A stretch of 64,000 nt of DNA from Promethearchaeota archaeon (GTDB taxonomy: Archaea; Asgardarchaeota; Lokiarchaeia; Sigyniarchaeales; SOKP01), in NCBI GenBank assembly GCA_019058295.1, contig JAHPZI010000030.1, positions 1 to 64,000 on the forward strand, given 5' to 3'. The notes under the pieces were generated by a model. It was given only the letters and a program-made list of their open reading frames with translations, made no database searches and had not been told where the DNA came from. How positions within the stretch are numbered: the first letter of the stretch is position 1; the number at the start of each line of letters is the position of its first letter. The translations under genes were made by a program, and so were the position numbers. Shown here in pieces: positions 17,127 to 25,891 of the stretch.

Positions 17127-20100
17127 ATGGACATTATAATTATTATATTATTTATAGTCTTTATTGCGGTTTTTATTTTTGGCTTTTTAATTATTTACAA
17201 GCAAGTTGCACTTATAAAAAAGGGAGAATTCAAGCTTAAAGATCGCTTTCAATGTATCGTTTATGGATTTATATTTAGTTCTGCGGTATTAGTAGTTGTT
17301 AGTATGGCATTGATATTTACGATAGAAACTCCTGAATTCTGGACAGATACTAGTCCTCCAGATTTGAATCCAATTCTTTTTCTCATTCCATTTATGATAT
17401 GCCTAGCTTATATTTCTTTTTACCCTTTGATTGATTTTCTTTTTATTGCTCTTAGCGGAGAAGCAGACGAGGGTCTTACTCCATTTCATAAGTTCATTGG
17501 TGAAAAAATCATAAATAAAACAAATTATAAAATAATAAATGTTATCATCGCATTGGCTTTTTATTTTGGAGTTTTTTTTTTACCTCCAATTTTACTTGCA
17601 TTATTAGGATTACCCTTTATAATGATATGGATAAGCTGGATGCTTGTTTATCCATTAATGATTTTAACTTTTTATGGAACTAAGGGATATATTGCCCAGT
17701 TATCAAATTTTTATCTCCATATCCCAGAGATTAAAAGATCTGTTTTCCTTGGATTTGAAGATGGGAAGAGAACTTTTGAAGAATTTAAAAAAGGATGGGC
17801 ACCAAGAATTCTTGTAGGATTAATGATTTTTGTTTTTGTCTGGGCGTGGATTTCCATGATTCAAACAATAGGTTTTTATTTTACGGCAACAATGCCCTTC
17901 GCAATAATGTCTTCTATTTTTGTTTTCGTCACGCTTTTTTTAGGAGTGCTTGGATATTTTACTAGATTCTGGGCCCGTAAAATAAAATATAGAGGTATAG
18001 ATATCTATTTCGCAGCTTACTTAATAGCCGCCATTGCTATCAACATACTAGTTAATTTTTTAATCTTAAATGCAGAAAAGCTAGAAAACACATTTATTTT
18101 CTGGAAATTCACTCGTGATATTACTCCTAATTATTTAATGTTCGCTTTTGCTGCAGTTATCGAAGAAGTAGTTTTGTTAATATTTACTACATACTATTTC
18201 TTATCTAAAACAAATGAATTCAAAAAAAATATTAAAATTTCAATTATAACTCAATGTGGCCAGACTTTTGATCCTATACCCCTTTTTAATTTAATTAAAA
18301 ATAAAAATCAAGAAATAAGTAAATATGCTGAAGAAACATTAATTATGATGTATGAAAGAATCCCTCTTAAAGAAAAGACTATTCTTGATGATATGAAATT
18401 TAAAAATTCTTTAATAGATGGAATATGCGATCCCCATCCTAATTCTCGGAGAATTTGTTATAAGATTTTAGTTCAATTGGAAAACGATGTCCCAGATAAA
18501 ATATTACCATGGGTTGTTGAATCATTAGAAAGTCCTAATTATGATAAAAGTATCCCTTATGCCAAATCTTTGCTCATAGCTGATATGAATTTGGTCAATA
18601 ATATTCCTATAACTGCAATATTTAATCTTGTCGAGGATGCTGAGTGGAGACTGAAATTATTTGGATTAAAAATCTTATCAAGCTTAATTCAAAAAGATAA
18701 TACCCTAATATTGAATCTGGATGTTAATAAATTATTGAATGATCCAGATTATCATGTCCAAGTTGAAACTCTTAATATATTTTCAAAAGCTTCGGAGGAA
18801 CTACCATTAGAATTGTTAATTGAAAAATTAAATCATCCTAATCAATTTATAAGATCAGCTACTATTAAAAATATTAAAAATTTAAAATCTGAGAACATTA
18901 AAGATGAAATAATAACAAAGATCGTCCCCTTTATAAAAGATCCAACAAGCTCGGTTAGAGCATCAATTTTTGAGCTCTTTTCCAAAATAGGGAATTTTAA
19001 GAAATTTTCAATTCCAATTCAACCTTTTCTCGAAGGTTTAACTGATATTAATAAACATGTAAGAAAAGCTTCAGTTTTAGCACTTGAAAAATATTTTAAT
19101 GAAAAACCAAGGTCCTTAGATATAGACTTGATTATAAATAAAATAGATCCTAATAATATTGAGATCTTAAATAGCGTATTATCATTACTAGGTAGATTCT
19201 GGGAAAAAGATCCTGAAAAGATCTTAACTACTTTATTAATATTTTTAAAATTTGATAACGATCAATTAAAAGAAGCAATATCAAAGATTCTTGTTGAAAA
19301 ACATAAAACTAACCCCAATTTAATCGTTCAGAATTTAATTTGTATTCCTGATGTTTCTAAATATATTAAAAAAGGTATTGTTTCCACAACAATAATAAGA
19401 ATTGCTAAAAATGATCCTAAAAATGTAATTCCTAAGTTAATTAGTTATTTAGATTCTAATGATGATGATATCAGATTAAATGCGATCCTATCATTGGAGG
19501 GATTAGTTGATGATTTTTCAGATAAAATTAACATTAAATCTTTCCTAATACTTTTAGAAAAGGATACAAACCAACAAATAAAAAAAGAATGTTCAAAAGT
19601 TATATCTAAAATAGCAAAAAAGAATCCAATGATGATAAAGCCTGAAATGATTGCTATTTTACAATCCTTAAATAATCAAGAACCGTCAGTTAAGATTTCA
19701 TTATTTAAATCTTTATTAGAAATTGCTAGGGAATCACCAGACTTAATTCCAATCCCTCCAATTATTGATTTTCTCTCAGATTCTGATTCCTTTATTCGAG
19801 AATCTTGTGTAAAAATATTAGGTTTTATAGGATATAAATCTCCAGAAGAAGCTATTGATATATTGTTTAATATTGGTTTAAAGGATGAAGATTGGATAGT
19901 TAGAGAAGCTAGTATTTCAAGTTTAGGAGAAATTATCGAACACCTCGAAAATAGAGAATTAATCATTAATAAACTTGTATATTTTCTTGATGATGAAAAC
20001 ACTTGGGTAAGAAGATCGGCCATGAACATACTTTCTAATCTTAAAGAAATTAAAACTTCACAAATTCCCTTTGAGAAGGTTTTAAAGAATTTAAAAGATA

Positions 20101-20474
20101 AAGACCCAAAAGTTAGAGAAGCATCAACCGGATTGCTTAAAATCTATGGTATTCATAATGTCGATTCAATATTTGAAAACATAATTTCTCTTTTAGACGA
20201 TGATTCTGAGGATGTTAGAAATAAAATGGTCAATGATATGGTCTTAATCATTAATAAAATTGGACTCAATAAAGTTTTATCAAAACTCTTGAAAAATCTG
20301 AGCGGAGAAACCTCTTTAGGATTACAACGCTCAATAGCCTTAATCTTGGAGCGAACCTCAAAATACGAAGGCGAAGAAATCAAAAAGAGAGTCATATCAT
20401 TATTAAAAATAAGGTGTGAAATGAGCCAGGATCCCATTATATGTGAAGCATTACATAAAATAAGAGAAAGTTAA
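17127..20474 (+). CDS. membrane protein with long cytosolic HEAT-repeat solenoid
   Basis: A 1115-residue protein whose first ~360 residues contain about eight hydrophobic segments (for example IIIILFIVFIAVFIFGFLII at the start, and LVGLMIFVFVWAWISM). From about residue 375 to the end runs a solenoid of roughly 15-18 HEAT-like units, such as LVEDAEWRLKLFGLKILSSL, FLDDENTWVRRSAMNILSNL and NLKDKDPKVREASTGLLKI. The conserved D..VR..A positions repeat every 37-40 residues. No catalytic motif is seen. The layout suggests a membrane-anchored scaffold, perhaps organising proteins at the inner face of the membrane. It lies between the GINS and MCM genes but has its own promoter region, so a replication link is only positional. 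I know no named family with this architecture. Confidence 0.75.
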   Translation: MDIIIIILFIVFIAVFIFGFLIIYKQVALIKKGEFKLKDRFQCIVYGFIFSSAVLVVVSMALIFTIETPEFWTDTSPPDLNPILFLIPFMICLAYISFYPLIDFLFIALSGEADEGLTPFHKFIGEKIINKTNYKIINVIIALAFYFGVFFLPPILLALLGLPFIMIWISWMLVYPLMILTFYGTKGYIAQLSNFYLHIPEIKRSVFLGFEDGKRTFEEFKKGWAPRILVGLMIFVFVWAWISMIQTIGFYFTATMPFAIMSSIFVFVTLFLGVLGYFTRFWARKIKYRGIDIYFAAYLIAAIAINILVNFLILNAEKLENTFIFWKFTRDITPNYLMFAFAAVIEEVVLLIFTTYYFLSKTNEFKKNIKISIITQCGQTFDPIPLFNLIKNKNQEISKYAEETLIMMYERIPLKEKTILDDMKFKNSLIDGICDPHPNSRRICYKILVQLENDVPDKILPWVVESLESPNYDKSIPYAKSLLIADMNLVNNIPITAIFNLVEDAEWRLKLFGLKILSSLIQKDNTLILNLDVNKLLNDPDYHVQVETLNIFSKASEELPLELLIEKLNHPNQFIRSATIKNIKNLKSENIKDEIITKIVPFIKDPTSSVRASIFELFSKIGNFKKFSIPIQPFLEGLTDINKHVRKASVLALEKYFNEKPRSLDIDLIINKIDPNNIEILNSVLSLLGRFWEKDPEKILTTLLIFLKFDNDQLKEAISKILVEKHKTNPNLIVQNLICIPDVSKYIKKGIVSTTIIRIAKNDPKNVIPKLISYLDSNDDDIRLNAILSLEGLVDDFSDKINIKSFLILLEKDTNQQIKKECSKVISKIAKKNPMMIKPEMIAILQSLNNQEPSVKISLFKSLLEIARESPDLIPIPPIIDFLSDSDSFIRESCVKILGFIGYKSPEEAIDILFNIGLKDEDWIVREASISSLGEIIEHLENRELIINKLVYFLDDENTWVRRSAMNILSNLKEIKTSQIPFEKVLKNLKDKDPKVREASTGLLKIYGIHNVDSIFENIISLLDDDSEDVRNKMVNDMVLIINKIGLNKVLSKLLKNLSGETSLGLQRSIALILERTSKYEGEEIKKRVISLLKIRCEMSQDPIICEALHKIRES

Positions 20475-20646
20475 AAAAAATGGTATTTCTCCTTATTAAT
20501 AATAAATTACTAAATTGAACCTCTATTTTTCTTAAATATTTTCCAGTAGTTTTAATATCTAGTTAATAAAATAAGTTGTTAATATTCCAAATTAAAATAC
20601 TATAAAAAATAATTTGTCTATAACAATAAAATTGAGTGATTTTTAA

Positions 20647-22785
20647 TTGACAACGCAAGCTCCTACTCCTACACGTCCCATCAATAAGGTTCAGAAGTTT
20701 GAGGATTTTTATCGTTTGTTTCAAGATAAACCAGGCGTTTATAAATACCAAGATCAAATAAATGATATTTATTCTCTCTCTGGAAATACTTTAATCATCT
20801 TATACGAGGATTTACTTGCATTTGATTCTCAAATCGCAGAAATGTTAAGAAACAATCCCGAATCTTTATTAGAAGATGCTGTAGAGGCTTTTAAAAATGT
20901 TTTAAAATTCCAATCAAGTGGAAGTTTGAGCCATCAGAATTATTTTGTCAGAATAACAACTAAAGACGAAAAAAGTCCCTTAGCAATCCCTATAAGGGGA
21001 TTAAGGTCAAAAAATATTGATAAATTGGTCTGGTTCAAGGGAATTTTGGTAAGAACTTCCACAGTAAGACCTAAATTAGTAAAAGCTATGTTTCAATGTA
21101 ATTTATGTGGAGCTCAGTTTGAAATTATTCAATTAACTTCTAAAATAAGATGGCCCAGATCTTGTACGAATACTCGTTGTAAAGCTAAAGCTCAATCTGA
21201 TTTTATGCTTATATCAAAAACTTCAGAATTCATTGATTGGCAAAGTATAACAATCCAAGAAGTCCCGGAAGATCTACCACCTGGAAGAATTCCTAGATCT
21301 CTTCAAGCAATATTAACTTATGATTTAGTTGATATCGTTAAACCTGGCGATAGACTTAAAGTTATGGGGATCTTTAAATCAGTCTTAGCTCAATCTATTA
21401 AGAATATTAATTCTACTCTGTTTAAAACTTATATAGATGTAAATTTTGTGGATCCGGAAGATAAAAGTGAGGAATATTTAGATATCTCAAAAGAGGAGAT
21501 TAAAAAAATCGAAAAATTATCAAAAGAACCTATGATTCAGAAAAAAATTGCACGGTCAATAGCCTCTAACATTTATGGAAGAGAAGATCTTAAAATGGCA
21601 TGTGCATTAAGTTTGTTTGGTGGAACAAGGAAAAAAAAAACCAGTGGAGGTTATAAGAGAGGGGATATCCATGTATTATTCATTGGTGATCCTGGAACTG
21701 GGAAATCTGAGATCCTAAAAAGCGCTGTAGAAGTATCACCAAGAGGACTATACACATCAGGGAAAGGTTCTAGTGGAGTTGGATTAACTGCTGCTGTAAT
21801 AAAAGATTCTGAAACAGGTCAAATGAATCTAGAAGCAGGAGCGATTGTTTTGGCCAATGGCGGTATTGCTGCTATTGATGAATTTGATAAAATGGATTCT
21901 GCCGATAGATCAGCACTTCATGAAGGAATGGCTCAACAAACAGTAAGCATAGCTAAAGCTGGAATTGTTGCTACTTTAAAATCAGAGACTGCTATAATTG
22001 CGGCTGCAAATCCAAGACTTGGAAGATTTAATGAATACAAAACTTTTACTGAGAATACTTCCATGCCACCACCTCTACTGAGTCGATTTGATCTAATTTT
22101 TAAAGTTGTGGACCGTCCAGATCCTGCTAAAGATGCTCAAATGGCTGAATTTATATTAAATAATGCTACAATGGTTACAGAAGATGATTTTAAAGAAATA
22201 GATGAAAATGAAAGTATTTTAGCCCCAATAAGTGGAGATCTTTTAAAAAAATATATTAAACACGCCAGAAGAAATTATTTTCCAATAATAACCGAAGAAG
22301 CCAAAGAAAGAATAAAAAATTTTTATTTAGAATTAAGGGGAAAATATGATAGTGAAGATGCTGTTGTGTCAATTTTAGCAAGAAATCTTGATGCTTTGGT
22401 GAGATTAAGTGAAGCTTATGCAAAGATGGCTCTAAGGAATAAAGTACTGAAAGAAGATGTTGATGATATTATCAAACTCTTTAAACGATATTTAAAAGAT
22501 ACTGGTTATGATAAAGAAACGGGAAAAATAGACGTAGATATAATCTTATCTGGTAAACCTAGAAGTAAGATCAATAAACTTACTCGATTGATGGATAGAT
22601 TAAAAGAGATATTCGAGGAAAACAATTGGAAAACTCTAGAAAAGAAAAATGTCATCCAAATTCTTGAATTAGAAGAGAATATAGACAAAGAGTTTATTAA
22701 AAACTTTATTAAAGAAGCTATTAATGAAGGGACGCTATATTGTCCCAAACATGGATTCATTCAGTTTACAAGAAAACCAGATTAA
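20647..22785 (+). CDS. mcm: replicative DNA helicase MCM
   Basis: A 712-residue minichromosome maintenance helicase. The N-terminal domain has a four-Cys zinc element (CNLCGAQ, then CTNTRCKAKA) near residues 150-180. The AAA+ domain has Walker A GDPGTGKS near 347, Walker B AAIDEFDKM near 410, sensor 1 IIAAANPRLG and the arginine-finger segment LLSRFDLIFKV. The C-terminal winged helix follows (ILELEENIDKEFIKNFIKEA). The start is a TTG codon at 20647 preceded by GTGATTTT; no ATG or GTG in frame precedes the conserved start. Length is normal. It unwinds DNA at replication forks, with GINS as an expected partner. Confidence 0.97.
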   Translation: MTTQAPTPTRPINKVQKFEDFYRLFQDKPGVYKYQDQINDIYSLSGNTLIILYEDLLAFDSQIAEMLRNNPESLLEDAVEAFKNVLKFQSSGSLSHQNYFVRITTKDEKSPLAIPIRGLRSKNIDKLVWFKGILVRTSTVRPKLVKAMFQCNLCGAQFEIIQLTSKIRWPRSCTNTRCKAKAQSDFMLISKTSEFIDWQSITIQEVPEDLPPGRIPRSLQAILTYDLVDIVKPGDRLKVMGIFKSVLAQSIKNINSTLFKTYIDVNFVDPEDKSEEYLDISKEEIKKIEKLSKEPMIQKKIARSIASNIYGREDLKMACALSLFGGTRKKKTSGGYKRGDIHVLFIGDPGTGKSEILKSAVEVSPRGLYTSGKGSSGVGLTAAVIKDSETGQMNLEAGAIVLANGGIAAIDEFDKMDSADRSALHEGMAQQTVSIAKAGIVATLKSETAIIAAANPRLGRFNEYKTFTENTSMPPPLLSRFDLIFKVVDRPDPAKDAQMAEFILNNATMVTEDDFKEIDENESILAPISGDLLKKYIKHARRNYFPIITEEAKERIKNFYLELRGKYDSEDAVVSILARNLDALVRLSEAYAKMALRNKVLKEDVDDIIKLFKRYLKDTGYDKETGKIDVDIILSGKPRSKINKLTRLMDRLKEIFEENNWKTLEKKNVIQILELEENIDKEFIKNFIKEAINEGTLYCPKHGFIQFTRKPD

Positions 22786-22904
22786 GACATATATGGAGAG
22801 ATTTACACATCCTAATAAAGGAAAAACTTGATTAATTAAAAAGCTTTTAAAAATTTCTCTTAAAGTTTAAAATAATTTATTATTTTAAATTACAGAATCA
22901 TTTT

Positions 22905-23423
22905 CTAGTCTTTTAATACTTGTTCAGATATTAGTTTAAAAGCTTTTTCAACATTTACACCAGTTTTTGCCGAAGTAATTAAGATATCTTTAGCTTTAAT
23001 TTTTTTTCCTAAAGCTTCTATTTCTTCTTCAGTAATTTCCCTTTTTAAATCACTCTTATTCATAAGGAGAATAATAGGTGAAGATATATTATTTTTTTTT
23101 AGATCTGGATACCAAAACTTCTCAATTTGTTCAAATGTGTTTTTTCTAGTTAAATCTGCTACGATTAATACACCATCAGTTCCCTTATAATATATCGACC
23201 TCATTGCTATCCAACGTTCTTGTCCAGCAATATCCCATATGTGAATTTTTACATCTATTCCAGAGTTCAAATTTATTTTTGTTGTAAATATATTCGTTCC
23301 AATTGAAGCTCGATAATCGTTTACGAATTGCCCCGATACAAACTTTTTAACGAGAGATGTTTTCCCTACAGCTGGCTCTCCTATTATAATTATTTTTAAT
23401 TTAAACTCCATAGAATAAGTCAA
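22905..23423 (-). CDS. Ras/Rab-type small GTPase
   Basis: A 172-residue small GTPase with the full G-motif set: P-loop GEPAVGKT (residues 15-22), switch I with T in ASIGTNIF, switch II WDIAGQERW, G4 MNKSDL and G5 TSAKTG. The IGTNIF and WDIAGQER pattern is Rab-like. The C-terminus ends in a plain helix without cysteines, so prenylation as in eukaryotic Rabs is not expected. The true start could be the ATG four codons downstream (MEFKLKI). Small GTPases are greatly expanded in Asgard archaea; the effector here is unknown. It is convergent with mcm and divergent from the deacetylase gene. Confidence 0.95.
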   Translation of the reverse strand: MTYSMEFKLKIIIIGEPAVGKTSLVKKFVSGQFVNDYRASIGTNIFTTKINLNSGIDVKIHIWDIAGQERWIAMRSIYYKGTDGVLIVADLTRKNTFEQIEKFWYPDLKKNNISSPIILLMNKSDLKREITEEEIEALGKKIKAKDILITSAKTGVNVEKAFKLISEQVLKD

Positions 23424-23546
23424 TTTTTTTTTAAAATAATATTACACTTTATCTATTATATTTAATAATAATGTATAAATATAAAAATAGTTAAAACTAA
23501 AAATATAAAAATATTAAAGTAAAATTATCCTAAAATTTGATATATA

Positions 23547-24635
23547 ATGACTACGGGAATTGTTTATGATGATATTTATCTTCAACATCGAATTGGAACT
23601 CATGTAGAGAGCCATGAAAGACTTATTGGTATTATGGATTTTTTAAAAGAAAAAAAGCTTTTAGATAATCCTGATTTTAAGGTAATTACACCGAGAAAAG
23701 CCACTTTAGATCAAATTCGATATGTTCACGAAGATAGTTTAATTAAAGAAGTAAAAGAAGTAAGTGAATTAGCAGAAAAGACTGGTCATATTCAAAGTCT
23801 TGATTTAGATACTTCCGTTTCCGCAAAAACCTATGAAGCTTCGTTATATTCTGTTGGAGGAAATTTGCAAGCTGCTGATGAGATTTTAAACGGCAATCTC
23901 ACTAATGCTTTCGCAGCAGTACGACCACCCGGTCATCATTCTAATTCTTATAAATGTGCCGGATTTTGTATCTTCAATAATATAGCAATCACGGCTGAAT
24001 ATCTTTTTAAGGAAAAGGGAATAAAGCGTATAGCAATAGTGGATTTCGACTGCCACGCTGGAAACGGCACCTCGGATATTTTTTATTCTGGCTCAAAATC
24101 TGATGGTGAGTTAGTCTTTTTTGACTCTCATCAAGATGGTAGAACGCTTTATCCTGGGACGGGATTTATTGGCGAAATTGGTTCAAGAAAAGGAGAAGGA
24201 AAAATAATCAATTATCCTATGCCTCCAAGAGCGGCTGACGATGTTATAATGATATTTTTTGATGAAATAATATCTCCTATGCTTCATGAGTTTAAACCTG
24301 AATTTATTCTAATCTCCGCAGGTTTTGATACCCATTGGACGGATCAACTCACTGGAATGGGCTGGACATACCAAGCACCGGCAAATTATCTAAAAAAAAT
24401 CAAAACTATTGCTGAAGAATTTGCCCAAGGTAGAATTTTGATAACTTTAGAAGGTGGATATGAAATTGATAAACAAGCACGCGCAGTGCATAATTGTTTA
24501 AAGGTTCTTAATAATGATGATGACTTAATCGAAGAGAACCCCAGAGAATCAGGAAAAGACGTATTAAACTATATTAATGATAAATTGATTCCAGCATTAA
24601 AAGATAAACTTAGACCCTATTGGAATTGTTTTTAA
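23547..24635 (+). CDS. histone deacetylase family amidohydrolase
   Basis: A 362-residue class II-like HDAC or acetylpolyamine amidohydrolase. VRPPGHHS supplies the two catalytic His residues, DFDCHAGNG the Asp and His zinc ligands, and ILISAGFDTHW the second Asp ligand. LEGGYEI near the end completes the active site. Substrates in archaea may be acetylated lysine on proteins or acetylated small amines; sequence alone does not separate these. It stands alone behind an AT-rich promoter region shared divergently with the small GTPase gene. Length and motifs are complete, so it should be active. Confidence 0.92.
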   Translation: MTTGIVYDDIYLQHRIGTHVESHERLIGIMDFLKEKKLLDNPDFKVITPRKATLDQIRYVHEDSLIKEVKEVSELAEKTGHIQSLDLDTSVSAKTYEASLYSVGGNLQAADEILNGNLTNAFAAVRPPGHHSNSYKCAGFCIFNNIAITAEYLFKEKGIKRIAIVDFDCHAGNGTSDIFYSGSKSDGELVFFDSHQDGRTLYPGTGFIGEIGSRKGEGKIINYPMPPRAADDVIMIFFDEIISPMLHEFKPEFILISAGFDTHWTDQLTGMGWTYQAPANYLKKIKTIAEEFAQGRILITLEGGYEIDKQARAVHNCLKVLNNDDDLIEENPRESGKDVLNYINDKLIPALKDKLRPYWNCF

Positions 24636-24753
24636 ACAGAATGTGATCAAAACACTTTAATAATTTATTTTATGCTATAATTTTATAAACCCAACTAAAC
24701 TTATTTATAATAAATATTTGTTTTAAAATTATAATAATAATTTGGAAAATAAA

Positions 24754-25599
24754 ATGTCAGAAAATAATGAAGATGAAAGAGAAAAAAAGGTAGGAACGCC
24801 TCCATCTATGCCTCCTCCGTCAATGCCGCCACCAACTACAGCTCCCCCGTCAATGGCACCACCAACTACAGCTCCTCCATCAATGGCACCTCAACCTGCA
24901 CCAACAATGGCACCTACGCCTGCACCAACAATGGCACCTACGCCTGCACCTGCAGTTCCTAGTGGTCCATCTCAACAAGAATATGATGCTTTATTGAGAC
25001 AAGTTAAAGAAAAAGACAATCAGATTAATCAATTAAATACTCAATTGTCTCAATTAAATACTCAATTGTCTTCTCTTCAAGCGTCAGCCCAAAATTACGA
25101 AAAACAAATTAAAGACCTAAATGACCAAACATCTAATTTAAATAACATACTTATCGAAAGAGATAAAGAAATAGATCAGTTGAGCAACGAAAGGACTCAA
25201 TTAGAAAATCGGGTTCAAGAATCAACACAAGAGGTTCTTACTTTGCAGCAACAGCTCACTCCACTACAACAACAAGTTGGTAAACTACAAGAAGAGGTTG
25301 GTTACCAAAAAAAACGCATTGAAGAGCTAAAAGAACCTAAAGCAGTAATGCCCTCAACTTTAGCACGACAATCAATGGGTTCCCAATCAATGGGTTCCCA
25401 ATCTCCAGTAAGCTCAAATGTAAGTACGCCTTCAGCACCTGTTTCGGATGTGAGCGGAGGCAGAAGGGTATGTCCTAATTGCAACGCTTCTGGATTTGCA
25501 ATTAAGGAGGTTGAAGACAAATCAAAAGTTATTTCTTACATTCCGAAACCTATATATGCTAAAAAGATGATCTGCACAAAATGTGGTTATGAGTTTTAA
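24754..25599 (+). CDS. Pro/Met-rich coiled-coil protein with C-terminal zinc ribbon
   Basis: Residues 15-75 are a low-complexity P-P-S-M / A-P-T-M region. Residues about 80-200 form a long coiled coil rich in Gln and Asn (QINQLNTQLSQLNTQLSSLQ). The last 50 residues are a zinc ribbon with two CxxC knuckles, CPNC and CTKC, followed by GYEF. The DNA contains several in-frame tandem repeats. I use ATG 24754; a TTG at 24742 is the alternative. Zinc-ribbon plus coiled coil suggests a scaffold that binds protein or nucleic acid; no function can be named. Confidence 0.75.
   Translation: MSENNEDEREKKVGTPPSMPPPSMPPPTTAPPSMAPPTTAPPSMAPQPAPTMAPTPAPTMAPTPAPAVPSGPSQQEYDALLRQVKEKDNQINQLNTQLSQLNTQLSSLQASAQNYEKQIKDLNDQTSNLNNILIERDKEIDQLSNERTQLENRVQESTQEVLTLQQQLTPLQQQVGKLQEEVGYQKKRIEELKEPKAVMPSTLARQSMGSQSMGSQSPVSSNVSTPSAPVSDVSGGRRVCPNCNASGFAIKEVEDKSKVISYIPKPIYAKKMICTKCGYEF
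24826..24955 (+). repeat. in-frame Pro/Ala/Thr/Met tandem repeats
   Basis: Two types of unit alternate: CCAACTACAGCTCC-YCCRTCAATGGCA blocks (about 30 bp, twice) and CCTGCACCAACAATGGCACC blocks (about 24 bp). They encode the Pro-rich linker and look like slippage products. Confidence 0.75.
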
Positions 25600-25891
25600 A
25601 CTGTTTGATGCCTTAATAAAAACTAATTAATCATTTCTCTTTAACTTTTATTCTTGATAAAATCACCGGATTACTTCTTCTAAATACAATTTTGAAATTT
25701 AAATATAAAAAATTGAATTCTAAATAAGAATTAACAGTTATGTTATGCTCATTAATTTTTAAATTGATTATAAAGAGCATTGAATAGATTTTACATATTC
25801 TAAAAATATAGGAGTTAATTATAAATATTACAATTTTTTCTAATATTTAAAAGAATTCTGTGGAAAATAATTTTTTAAATAAAATCTTTTT

